Shown here piece by piece: positions 7,236 to 15,952 of a DNA stretch of 22,280 bases. The DNA comes from a virus. The notes beneath the pieces are model-generated. The model did no database searches, was not told the origin of the DNA, and saw only the letters and a program-made list of their open reading frames with translations. The stretch covers positions 1 through 22,280 of the IMG/VR virus record IMGVR_UViG_3300048591_001697. One strand, given 5' to 3'. How positions within the stretch are numbered: position 1 is the stretch's first letter; the number at the start of each line of letters is the position of its first letter. The translations under genes and the position numbers were made by a program.

Positions 7236-7854
7236 CAAGGCCGCGCAGGCGCAGTTGCGCCGCTGGGGCGGCGAGTTCCGCGAGAAAGTGCAGAAGGCGG
7301 TCGCTCGTGGCATCGCCAGTGAGGCCGCCGAACTCAAGCAGGACGTGCGCAGCCACGTTGCAGGCCAGATGACGGTGGTCAAGAAGTCCTTCGTCAAGGG
7401 CTTCACCGCCAAGGTGCTGGACAAGGATCGGAGTCGGCTGCCCGCGCTCTACGTCGGCTCGCGCATCCCGTGGTCGGGTATTCACGAGCGGGGCGGCGTC
7501 ATTGGAGGCCGGATGCTGATCCCACTACACGGGCGTGTCGGCCGCAAACGGTTCAAGGCGCAGATCGCCGAGCTGATGCGCGGCGGAAATGCCTATTTCA
7601 TCAAGAACGCCAAGGGGAACATCGTGCTGATGGCCGAGAACATCAAGGAATACGACCGGCCACTGTCGGGCTTCAAGCGTCGCTACCGCAAGGCCGAGGG
7701 CATCAAGAAGCTGAAGCGCGGTGCCGACGTGCCCATCGCGGTGCTGGTGCCGCGCGTGCAGCTCAAGAAGCGCCTGAACGTCGAGCGCATCGTCGCGGGT
7801 CGCATTCCGCGCCTCTCCGCGCGCATCGAGAAGCAGTTGCGGCTGGTGGACTGA
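7210..7854 (+). CDS. Minor tail protein, Z-like / DUF6441-like
   Basis: 214-residue, strongly basic protein. The N terminus (MRISVRIDSKAAQAQLRRWG) resembles the opening of gpZ/HK97 gp10-type tail completion proteins, followed by an amphipathic helix (QKAVARGIASEAAELKQDV). The middle has the motif IHERGGVIGGRMLIPLHG, which looks like the 'fe.G..i.g....aiPl' signature of the phage family DUF6441, and then FIKNAKGNIVLMAENI and LVPRVQLKKRLNVERI, a 'pvavLvprv.l.krl' ending common to such proteins. It starts inside the end of the chaperone long form and lies two bases before the tape measure start. In lambda, Z is upstream of the tube gene, so this location is unusual. Role in tail assembly is inferred from context. 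Confidence 0.6.
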   Translation: MRISVRIDSKAAQAQLRRWGGEFREKVQKAVARGIASEAAELKQDVRSHVAGQMTVVKKSFVKGFTAKVLDKDRSRLPALYVGSRIPWSGIHERGGVIGGRMLIPLHGRVGRKRFKAQIAELMRGGNAYFIKNAKGNIVLMAENIKEYDRPLSGFKRRYRKAEGIKKLKRGADVPIAVLVPRVQLKKRLNVERIVAGRIPRLSARIEKQLRLVD

Positions 7855-7855
7855 A

Positions 7856-10800
7856 ATGGCGAACCGCATTTCCATCCTCGTCGCGCTCGACGGGGCCGAC
7901 GAGGGGCTCAAGCGCGCCATCACCTCGGCCGAACGCAGCCTCGGCGGGTTCGGCTCCAGCGCCAAGACCGCAGGCGACAAGGCCGCCGCCGGGATGGCCG
8001 AGGTCAAGGCTGGGATGAACGCCTTCGGCGATCAGGTCGCCAAGGCCAAGACGCAGCTGCTGGCCTTCCTCACCATCAACTGGGCGGCGGGCAAGGTGCA
8101 GGAGATCGTCCAGATCGCCGACGCCTGGAACATGATGTCCGCGCGCCTCAAGCTCGCCACCGCAGGCCAGCGCGAATACACGGTCGCGCAGAAGGAGCTG
8201 TTCGTCATCGCGCAGCGCATCGGTGTGCCGATCCAGGAAACCGCCACGCTCTACGGCAAGCTGCAGCAGGCGGTGCGGATGCTGGGCGGCGAGCAGAAGG
8301 ACGCGCTCTCGCTCACCGAAAGCATCTCGCAGGCGTTGCGCATCTCCGGCGCATCAGCTTCTGAGGCGCAGTCGTCCCTGCTGCAGTTTGGGCAGGCCTT
8401 GGCATCGGGCGTTCTGCGCGGCGAGGAGTTCAACTCCGTCGTCGAAAACAGCCCGCGTCTGGCCAAGGCACTGGCCGACGGCCTGAACGTACCCATCGGA
8501 CGGCTGCGCAAGCTCGCCGAGGAAGGGCGGCTCACCGCTGACGTGGTGGTCAACGCGCTGATGAGCCAGAAGGACAAGCTGGCCGCCGAGTACGCGCAAC
8601 TGCCGATGACCGTCAGCCAGGCCTTCACGCGTCTGTCGAACGCCTTCGGGCAGTGGGTCAGCAAGCTCGATGAATCGACCGGCTTCACCAAGAAGCTCGC
8701 CGAGGCCCTGACGTGGCTGTCGGAGAACCTGGACACGGTGATGAAGTGGCTGGGCCGCATCGCCGAGGTCGGCCTCGCGGTGCTGGTCTACCGCCTAATC
8801 CCGGCGCTGATCATCGCGTGGCAGACGGCAGGTGCGGCGGCGGTGACGGCGGCCAGCACCACGGCGGCCGCGTGGGCAACGGCCAACCTATCGTTGTCGA
8901 ACGCCATCGCCACGGTGGGCAAGCTTCGCGTGGCGTTCGGGGTGCTGGGCGCGGCCATCATCGGCTGGGAGATCGGGACGTGGCTGTCGGAAAAGTTCGA
9001 GATCGTCCGCAAGGCGGGCATTTTCATGGTCGAGGTGCTGATGAAGGGCATCGAGCACCTGCGCTTCCAGTGGGAGGTGTTCGCCGCCATCTTTAGCTCC
9101 GACACCATCGCCGAGGCTACCAAGCGCCACGAGCAGCGGCTCGCGGAGATGAATCGCATCTTCGCCGAGATGTACGCCGACGCCACCGAAGGTGCGAACG
9201 CGGCCAAGGGCGCGATGAACACCGCCGCGACCGCCGCCGAGGAGATCGCCAAGCGGCTCGAAGCCGTGCGCCAGGGCACGCAGGAAGCGGTCGGACGCGG
9301 CATCGAAGCGGTGCACGCCGCGCTGGAAAAGCTCAAGTCCCGGCTGGGCGAGGTCGAACAGGCGGTGGGCAAGGCCCAAGGCGTGGTCAACGACGCCACC
9401 GCCAAGATGGCCGAGGCCTACAAGGGGCTGACCGCCATCGTCGAGGCCAGTCTCGCGCAGCAGGTGCAGGCGGTGAAGAACCGCTACGAGCAGGAGAAGG
9501 CGGAACTGGAGCGCACCCAGCAGTCCGAAACCGCCAAAATCGCCAAATCCACCCAGCTGCTCACCGAGGCGCTGACCCAGCAGGCAACCCTGCGCCGTCA
9601 GGCCACGACCGAGACGCTCGGTCTGATCGATCAGGAAACGCAGGCGCGCAAGGATGCCGCCGCCCGGCAAGGCCAGACCGAGGAAGAGCGCCGCGCCAAC
9701 GTGCAGCGGGTCGAGAACGACATCCTCGCCACCAAGCGCCAGACCTTGACGCAGGCGCTCTCCGAGTACCGCCAGCACATCGACGCGCTCAACGCCGAAG
9801 CCAACCGGCATCTGGCCGAAGTGCAGCGCATCGAGGAAGCCAAGCGCCAGTTGTCGATGTCCACGGAGGAGCGCATCCGCGAAATCCGCCGTCAGGGCAT
9901 GACGGAGTACGAGGCCACCGAGGATCGCAAGCGCCAGATTACTGAGATGCAGGAGCAGGCGCGCCGGGCGCTGGCCAATGGCGAGTTGGAACTTGCCCGC
10001 CAGCTCGCGCAGAAGGCGATGGACATGGCCGCGCAGGTGGCCACCAGCCAGACCAACGAGGCCAAGCGCGGCGAGGAAGCGCGCAAGCAGTCCGAACAGG
10101 CGGTGTCACAGGTCACGCAACTGGAAGCGCAGTCGCGCGAGGCCTACCGCAGGCAGGAATACCAGCAGGCCACCGATCTGATGCGGCAGGCCGATCAGCT
10201 GCGTGCCGAGCTGGCGCAGAAGACCAAGGACGCCGACGCGCAGGCCGTGCAAGGCAAACAGGGGGTGCGTGAGGCCATTGACCGCATCCGCGAGTCAGAG
10301 GAAATCCTCAATCAGACATTGGATGCCGAAAGCGCGGCGCACCAGACCGCCGCACGCTCGGCGCTCACCGCACGCGATGAGATTCAGCGCACGCTGGCCG
10401 AGACCACGCGCCAGATCGACGACATCACAGCGAAGCTCAGGGACGGCCTGAAGATCACGCTCGACGCCGACACCACGCGTTTCGATCAGGCCATCGCCGA
10501 TCTGGATACGGCATTGGCCGAGAAGGAGTACCTGCTACAGATCCAGGCCGACCTGCAGGAAGCGGAGAAGAAGCTCAAGGAATACGAGGCGCTGCTCAAG
10601 GAAGGCAAGACGCTGCCGGTCGATGCCGACGTGTCCAAGGCACGCGAGGCGCTGGACAAGCTCAAGGCCTACGCCGACCAGAACGCACAGTTCGAGCTGA
10701 AGGTGGCGACCGAGAAGGCGCAGGCGGCCATCACCAATGTCGAAGGAATGATCAAGGCGCTGGATCGCATCCAGACCGAGTCACAGCATCAGGTGGCCAG

Positions 10801-11896
10801 CAACGTCGGTGCGGTACGCGCGGAAATCGACAGCCTCAATGGGCGTAACACCTCCAGCACGCACACCATCTACGTGACCAAGGTGGAAACCAATGCCACC
10901 GGCGGTCTGGTTGGTGGCGTGCGACGGTTTGCCGAAGGCGGTTCGGTCGCTCCGGCCTTTCCCCGTATGAGCGGTGGCTCGGTGCCCGGCTCCGGCCACC
11001 ACGACACCGTGCCACGCACCCTGGACGCCGGTGCCTTCGTCATCCGCAAGGCGGCCGTGCAGAAATACGGCAGCGGCGCGCTCTCGCGGTTGGCCCGCGG
11101 GGTCGCCCACTTTGCACGCGGCGGCCCAGTGGCGATGTTCGGCGGCGGCAAGGCGCGCGATGCCGACCCGAACGACAAGCCGAGCAGGCCCAAGAAGAAC
11201 CGCGAAGCGTTCGAGGCCCTGAAGATGATCGATCTCGGCCTGCAGGGGATGAACGAGTACACGAGCTGGCTGCAGTGGAACTACGGCGCATCGGTCAGTC
11301 TGGATATGCGCAGCAAGACGATGGAGAACTACGGCAAGCAGGCGCAGCAGGATCGCCGCACGCTGGAAGAGTTCATGAGTCGCAAGACGCTCACCGGCAA
11401 CGAGCGCCAGAACCTGGAGCGGATCAAGCAGACGTGGCGGCAGGCGATGGCCCAGCCGCTGCTCTGGGGCAAAGACCTGGAGCGCGAGCTGATCGACTAC
11501 ATGGAGCAGAACCAGGGCGAGTTCTACCGGCGCGGCGGGTTGTCCAAATCCGACACCGTCCCCGCGATGCTCACGCCCGGCGAGTACGTCGTGAACCGGC
11601 AGGCCGTCGCCCGCTACGGCGCGGGCTTCTTCGAGGCCATCAACAACCTGTCCGCACCCGCGCAGAACTTGGCGGGCCGTGCGCTGGCGAGCATTCAAGG
11701 CTTCGCCAGCGGCGGCTTGGTGCAACCCATTGGCGCGAACCTGCCACGACCTGCCTTGAACGACGCCAGTGCGCCCGCGCGCACCGTGCGTGTGGAGCTG
11801 GCCGCAGGCGGCAGCAAGGTCAACGCCTCCATCGATGCGCGTGACGAGGCCCGCCTGCTGCAACTGCTGGACGCGGCACGCGCACGCACCGCCTGA
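7856..11896 (+). CDS. Tape measure protein
   Basis: 1346 residues, the longest gene in the window. It sets tail length by spanning the tube lumen during assembly and is ejected ahead of DNA. Residues about 85-270 match the N-terminal tape-measure domain (MMSARLKLATAG, ELFVIAQRIGVPIQETATLY, SGVLRGEEFNSVVENSPRLA, LTADVVVNALMSQ). Two hydrophobic stretches follow (about 302-322 and 357-377), which could act on the inner membrane during DNA entry. Residues about 450-1000 are Gln/Glu/Ala/Arg-rich with heptad character, consistent with long coiled coil. The C terminus is glycine-rich and carries two copies of a DTVP...(G)(E/A)(Y/F)V.....A...YG motif (about 1045-1075 and 1232-1256). At roughly 1.5 angstrom per residue the tail would be near 200 nm. 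It starts two bases after the previous gene. Confidence 0.95.
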   Translation: MANRISILVALDGADEGLKRAITSAERSLGGFGSSAKTAGDKAAAGMAEVKAGMNAFGDQVAKAKTQLLAFLTINWAAGKVQEIVQIADAWNMMSARLKLATAGQREYTVAQKELFVIAQRIGVPIQETATLYGKLQQAVRMLGGEQKDALSLTESISQALRISGASASEAQSSLLQFGQALASGVLRGEEFNSVVENSPRLAKALADGLNVPIGRLRKLAEEGRLTADVVVNALMSQKDKLAAEYAQLPMTVSQAFTRLSNAFGQWVSKLDESTGFTKKLAEALTWLSENLDTVMKWLGRIAEVGLAVLVYRLIPALIIAWQTAGAAAVTAASTTAAAWATANLSLSNAIATVGKLRVAFGVLGAAIIGWEIGTWLSEKFEIVRKAGIFMVEVLMKGIEHLRFQWEVFAAIFSSDTIAEATKRHEQRLAEMNRIFAEMYADATEGANAAKGAMNTAATAAEEIAKRLEAVRQGTQEAVGRGIEAVHAALEKLKSRLGEVEQAVGKAQGVVNDATAKMAEAYKGLTAIVEASLAQQVQAVKNRYEQEKAELERTQQSETAKIAKSTQLLTEALTQQATLRRQATTETLGLIDQETQARKDAAARQGQTEEERRANVQRVENDILATKRQTLTQALSEYRQHIDALNAEANRHLAEVQRIEEAKRQLSMSTEERIREIRRQGMTEYEATEDRKRQITEMQEQARRALANGELELARQLAQKAMDMAAQVATSQTNEAKRGEEARKQSEQAVSQVTQLEAQSREAYRRQEYQQATDLMRQADQLRAELAQKTKDADAQAVQGKQGVREAIDRIRESEEILNQTLDAESAAHQTAARSALTARDEIQRTLAETTRQIDDITAKLRDGLKITLDADTTRFDQAIADLDTALAEKEYLLQIQADLQEAEKKLKEYEALLKEGKTLPVDADVSKAREALDKLKAYADQNAQFELKVATEKAQAAITNVEGMIKALDRIQTESQHQVASNVGAVRAEIDSLNGRNTSSTHTIYVTKVETNATGGLVGGVRRFAEGGSVAPAFPRMSGGSVPGSGHHDTVPRTLDAGAFVIRKAAVQKYGSGALSRLARGVAHFARGGPVAMFGGGKARDADPNDKPSRPKKNREAFEALKMIDLGLQGMNEYTSWLQWNYGASVSLDMRSKTMENYGKQAQQDRRTLEEFMSRKTLTGNERQNLERIKQTWRQAMAQPLLWGKDLERELIDYMEQNQGEFYRRGGLSKSDTVPAMLTPGEYVVNRQAVARYGAGFFEAINNLSAPAQNLAGRALASIQGFASGGLVQPIGANLPRPALNDASAPARTVRVELAAGGSKVNASIDARDEARLLQLLDAARARTA

Positions 11897-11912
11897 CCTT
11901 TCGAGATCACCG

Positions 11913-12320
11913 ATGCAACTGAAGAACCTCGCCACCGGGGTGGCTCTGCCATTGCCGGACGACTTGCTGTGGGCGGACGAGCACGCGTGGTCGCCCGCCG
12001 TCACCGCCGTGTCCTACCTGCTCACCGGCGCGCTGCTGGTGCAGTCGGCAACTAAGCAGGCGGGCCGCCCGATCACGCTGGTTGGCCCATCGGACATGGC
12101 GTGGGTGACACGCGCGACGGTGGCCACCTTGCACACCTGGGCCGCTGCGCCCCTGGCTGCGACCAGTGGGCGGTTCGAGCTGACGCTACGCGATGCGCGC
12201 GTGTTCACCGTGGCCTTCCGTCACGCAGACACCGCTATCGACGCCGAACCCGTGCTGGGCTTCCCGGCGCAATCCGACACCGATTTCTATCGCATCACCT
12301 TGCGGCTGATGCAGCTCTGA
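11913..12320 (+). CDS. Unknown tail protein following the tape measure
   Basis: 135 residues; no function can be named with confidence. It begins MQLKNLATGVALPLPDDLLW, has a mostly beta layout with a run containing WADEHAWSPAVTAVSYLLTGALLVQSATK, then RPITLVGPSDMAWVTRATV and GRFELTLRDARVFTVAFRHAD, and ends FYRITLRLMQL. This recalls small distal-tail proteins with an N-terminal beta sandwich, and the place right after the tape measure is that of lambda gpM, which sits at the tail tip. The start at 11913 comes 17 bases after the tape measure gene, with only a weak GAGA upstream. The gene is complete, and its membership of the tail tip is inferred from position alone. Confidence 0.7.
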   Translation: MQLKNLATGVALPLPDDLLWADEHAWSPAVTAVSYLLTGALLVQSATKQAGRPITLVGPSDMAWVTRATVATLHTWAAAPLAATSGRFELTLRDARVFTVAFRHADTAIDAEPVLGFPAQSDTDFYRITLRLMQL

Positions 12321-12336
12321 TCAACCGGAGAATCCC

Positions 12337-15300
12337 ATGCCCATTCTTGCAGGCGACGTGAAGCTGGTCGCCAGTCAGGTGATGGACGACGTCGCCGAAG
12401 GCGGCGGCGCGCCCACCTCCAACGTCATCGTGGACGGCGCGAGCAACTCGCTGTTCAACGACATCTCGGAACTGGATCGTGCAGGCGGGCGCGTGAACCT
12501 GCGCAAGGTGTTCGCCAGCATCCAGACCGACACCACCGATACCTATCTGGGCGGCAACGTAGTGGTGTCCGATCCGCCCGCCGATCCGCGCGTGGCCGTC
12601 ACCATCTTCTCCACCGAGGAGGTGTTCGACCGCCGCACCAACGCGCGCGACCGCATCGAGGCCTACCTCAACAAAGGTTCGATGTGGAATGGCTTTCTGC
12701 TGGAGAACCACATCGCGGGCCAGCGCAGCATCCAGATCTTCCAGCGGGTGGGCGCGGAGCTGCCGACCATTGGCAAGACCCTGTTCCTGGTGATGAACGA
12801 AGGGCTGGCCAACGAATACTCGCAGTACATCCGGATCACGCGCATCGAGTCGGAAACACGCACCTTCAGCTACGGCTCGGGCAGCAGTATTCAGGACTAC
12901 CAAGCGGTGGTCGTCACCTGCGATCTGTCGGACGCGCTGCGCTACGATTTCCCGGGTTCGCCGCCGGATCGCCTGTTCACGATGGCCACCGGCAAGACCA
13001 AAACCCGCGACACCGTGGTGGCCGATGCCGCCAAGTATTGCGGGGTGGTCAAGACGACCCAGCCGGTGGCCATTGGCGACGTGGCTGCCAGCATCACCAG
13101 CGTGTTCACCCAACTCGTGCCCTCGGCGCAGACGGAAACTCCGCTGCTCGATCTCACTGCGGGCGGTACCTCGGAAACCCTGATCGAGTCCGACAACGGC
13201 ACGGTGTCCTACACCACCTCGGTCGCGTTCAATTCCTCGACCGTGCTGTCGGTCGGCAACGCCATCCAGCCGGGAACCCTCTCGATCACCGTCAGCGGCG
13301 CAACGCTTGTGGACAACGGTGGCGACCTGCTGTCGGGTGCGACCGTAGTGGGCACTGTGAACTATGGCCGGGGCCAGATCGCGCTGGCATCGAGTGCGCC
13401 GACCTATTCGGGCAGCAAGACCATCACCTTCCGGCCTGCCGCTGCGCCGATCCGCGTGGCTGACACGGCGGGCATCCGGGTCGACATCGAGAGCCGTTCG
13501 TACAACTACATCCTGACCATCGTGCCCAGCCCGTCGCCCGGCACGATTCAGGTGAGCTACCGCGCCCAAGGAAAGTGGTACGACTTGCGCGATAACGGCG
13601 CGGGCGTGTTGAAGGGGGCCAGCCCGGAGTACGGCGTCGGTACCGTCAGCTACACCACCGGCACGGTCGCCGTCACCTTGGGGGCGCTGCCCGATGTGGG
13701 CAGCGAGATCGTCTATGCCTGGGGCGGCAAGGCCAACTACTTCAACCGATCTGGCGGCAGCATTGCGCCGCCAGCGGTCGCCTTTCAGCTCTCCAACGCA
13801 GGTGTGACGCCGGGTTCGGTGTCCATCACCTGGAACGACGGCACGGCGCGAACCGCCACCGATGATGGCAAGGGCACGATCAGCGGGCACGCCAGCGGCA
13901 CCATCAACTACCAGACGGGCCTGATCCAGATCACGCCTGCTGCACTGCCTGCGGGCGGCCAGACCTACAGCGTTGCCTATACCTGGGGCCCGCCCAACGA
14001 GGAGGCGTTTCCCGCGCCGCTGCGCAACGGCGACGGCAGCATCGACGTGGAAGTCGAGTTCGATGGCCTGATCCCAGGCACGGTCGAACTGGAGTGGAAC
14101 CTGCTGATCGACCTGTACGAGTACATCTCCACCACGCCTGCCGAACTCCAGCTGATCCGCCAGATCGACCCGATCAAGATCGTCAAGGATGACGGTCTAG
14201 GCGTGCTGCGTGACCCGCAGGGTACGGCCTTTGGGACAGTGAACTACTCAACCGGCGTCGTTCACTTCAGCCCTGACACCACGGTTCGCATCCCGGTGGC
14301 GCGCTACAGCGTCACCCGCATCGGCTGGACACGCAATGCGAACAACGCGCTGGTGCCGGTGTACCGCAATCTGTTCTCGCATTGGGAGTACATCACGGCG
14401 GGTGCATCGATGCCCATCGACGAATCGGGCTGGGCGAAGGTGCGCTTCCGTGCTGCGGGCACATCGAATGCGGTCAATGACAGTTTCACGGCGGGCGCGC
14501 TGGCCATCGATCTCACCCCGAGTTTTGCAGAGAACATCGTCCCCGGCAGCATCAACTTCACGCTGGGCGGTAAGACTTACTTCGATCGGCTGGGCAGCCT
14601 CTACTACGACCTGAACCCAGTGACCGGCGAGGCCACGTTGGCGGGCGGCATCAACTACGCCACCGGCGCTGCGAGCATAACCGCGTGGGTGCCTGCCGCC
14701 TCGAACGCTGTCGGTCTGCGCTCACTGCTTACCACCCTGGATGGCACGCCGGTCGATGAGGTGACCTTCCGCGTCCCGGCCTCACCAGTGCGGCCATCGA
14801 GCCTGCAGTTACTGGCCACGCGCCTGACAGGCGGCACGATCAACGTCAGCGCCAACAACAACGGCGACATTACCGGCACCGACGTGGTGGGCACTATCGA
14901 CTACGAGACCGGGGTCGTGCGGGTTCGCTTCGGCGCCTGGGTGGTGGCAGCTGGCAACGAGGGACAGAGTTGGTACGACCCGGGTGCGGTAGTCACCATC
15001 GAAGGGGTTGCGAAGATCTTCAAGCCGGTGCCGGTGTTTGCCGACACCATCAAGTACAACGCGGTCGCGTACTCCTACCTGCCGCTGGACGCCGACATCA
15101 TCGGCCTCGATCCGGTGCGCCTGCCGCAGGATGGCCGGGTGCCAATCTTCCGAGCGGGCGACTTCGCCGTGATTGGGCACACCGCCACGGTCGGGCCGCT
15201 CACCGCGACCAGTGGGCAGATCGTGGATTGCGGGCGCGAGCGCTTGTCGCGCGTGCGCGTGCTGGATGGCAACGGCGACGTCGTGACCACTGACTACACC

Positions 15301-15942
15301 GCCGATCTCGAAGCCGGAACCGTCACCTTCGGTGTGGTCACTGGGCTCGTGCAGCCGCTCACGGTAGAGCACCGCATCGAGGACATGGCGCAGGTATCGG
15401 ACGTGCAGATCTCCGGACGGCTGGCCTTTACCCGCCAGATCACACACGACTATCCGGTCGGCTCGCACGTGTCCTCTGCGCTGGTGTCGGGCGACCTTCG
15501 CGCCTACGTCTCCAACCTGTTCGATCAGGCCACGTGGAACGGCACGTTTCTCGATGCCATCAGCGGCAGCGCGGCGACCGCCACTTACAACGACGTGTTG
15601 GCTCCCATCGTGGTCACCAATGCCGGGGCGATTACCGAGCGCTGGGCGATCCAGTTCACCAACGCCACCTCGTTCAACGTCATCGGCGAGCACGTCGGCG
15701 TGATCGCTACCGGAACCACGGGCAGCAACATCGCACCGATCAATCCGGCTACCGGCAAGCCGTACTTCACGCTGGCCGCCATTGGCTGGGGCTCGGGTTG
15801 GGCGACAGGAAACGTGCTGCGCTTTAACACCACGGGCGCGCTGTTTCCGGTGTGGGTCGTCCGCACCATTCAGCAGGGTCCGGAAACTGTCACCAACGAT
15901 GCCTTCACCTTGCTGGTGCGCGGCGACGTGGATCGTCCTTGA
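12337..15942 (+). CDS. Large conserved distal-tail protein with tandem beta modules
   Basis: 1201 residues with a strong start (GGAGAA at 12327-12332, ATG at 12337). The N-terminal ~270 residues (GDVKLVASQVMDDVAEGGGA, SNSLFNDISELDRAGGRVNL, IEAYLNKGSMWNGFLLENH, GQRSIQIFQR, LFTMATGKTKTRDTVVADAA, QLVPSAQTETPLLDL) are of a kind I recognise from tail regions of other proteobacterial phages, where it has no assigned function. From about residue 312 to 875 there are six repeated modules of 53-82 residues, each opening PG or PS and containing G-(T/G)-(I/V)-x-Y-x-(T/R)-G, then alternating hydrophobic strands. A related shorter unit follows near residues 970-1010. The C-terminal ~190 residues end with a WAIQFTNATSFNVIGEHVG-type segment. 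By size and place it is probably a central tail-tip or baseplate component. It shows no enzyme motif that I can identify. Confidence 0.8.
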   Translation: MPILAGDVKLVASQVMDDVAEGGGAPTSNVIVDGASNSLFNDISELDRAGGRVNLRKVFASIQTDTTDTYLGGNVVVSDPPADPRVAVTIFSTEEVFDRRTNARDRIEAYLNKGSMWNGFLLENHIAGQRSIQIFQRVGAELPTIGKTLFLVMNEGLANEYSQYIRITRIESETRTFSYGSGSSIQDYQAVVVTCDLSDALRYDFPGSPPDRLFTMATGKTKTRDTVVADAAKYCGVVKTTQPVAIGDVAASITSVFTQLVPSAQTETPLLDLTAGGTSETLIESDNGTVSYTTSVAFNSSTVLSVGNAIQPGTLSITVSGATLVDNGGDLLSGATVVGTVNYGRGQIALASSAPTYSGSKTITFRPAAAPIRVADTAGIRVDIESRSYNYILTIVPSPSPGTIQVSYRAQGKWYDLRDNGAGVLKGASPEYGVGTVSYTTGTVAVTLGALPDVGSEIVYAWGGKANYFNRSGGSIAPPAVAFQLSNAGVTPGSVSITWNDGTARTATDDGKGTISGHASGTINYQTGLIQITPAALPAGGQTYSVAYTWGPPNEEAFPAPLRNGDGSIDVEVEFDGLIPGTVELEWNLLIDLYEYISTTPAELQLIRQIDPIKIVKDDGLGVLRDPQGTAFGTVNYSTGVVHFSPDTTVRIPVARYSVTRIGWTRNANNALVPVYRNLFSHWEYITAGASMPIDESGWAKVRFRAAGTSNAVNDSFTAGALAIDLTPSFAENIVPGSINFTLGGKTYFDRLGSLYYDLNPVTGEATLAGGINYATGAASITAWVPAASNAVGLRSLLTTLDGTPVDEVTFRVPASPVRPSSLQLLATRLTGGTINVSANNNGDITGTDVVGTIDYETGVVRVRFGAWVVAAGNEGQSWYDPGAVVTIEGVAKIFKPVPVFADTIKYNAVAYSYLPLDADIIGLDPVRLPQDGRVPIFRAGDFAVIGHTATVGPLTATSGQIVDCGRERLSRVRVLDGNGDVVTTDYTADLEAGTVTFGVVTGLVQPLTVEHRIEDMAQVSDVQISGRLAFTRQITHDYPVGSHVSSALVSGDLRAYVSNLFDQATWNGTFLDAISGSAATATYNDVLAPIVVTNAGAITERWAIQFTNATSFNVIGEHVGVIATGTTGSNIAPINPATGKPYFTLAAIGWGSGWATGNVLRFNTTGALFPVWVVRTIQQGPETVTNDAFTLLVRGDVDRP
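13270..14961 (+). repeat. Six tandem beta-sandwich-like protein modules within the 1201-residue tail protein
   Basis: Approximate units are 13270-13440, 13537-13728, 13810-13989, 14074-14319, 14542-14700 and 14794-14961. Each starts with PG(T/S) or PSS, continues as (V/I/L)xhxh strand, passes a D/N-G-x-G turn, then reads GT(V/I)xY-x-(T/R)-G before one or two strands, often ending Y.WG. DNA identity between units is low, so the repetition is ancient at the protein level. It does not reflect recent duplication of DNA. Confidence 0.7.
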
Positions 15943-15952
15943 GAGGAATGCG

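Noticed and set aside
10781-12004. Minus-strand open frame (407 codons) opposite the tape measure end
   Set aside because: Low-complexity His/Arg/Leu-rich product typical of antisense reading of GC-rich coding sequence, without a start signal that stands out.
12295-13890. Long open frame on the minus strand (531 codons) opposite the 1201-residue tail gene
   Set aside because: High third-position G/C in the plus-strand gene removes stop codons from the antisense frame. The translated product is Arg/Gly/His/Asp-rich with no domain pattern, and the plus-strand gene has a strong ribosome site and recognisable family sequence.
15782-15952. Upstream ATG for the 422-residue tail protein
   Set aside because: The extension would lie inside the end of the 1201-residue gene, and the ATG at 15953 has a good Shine-Dalgarno.
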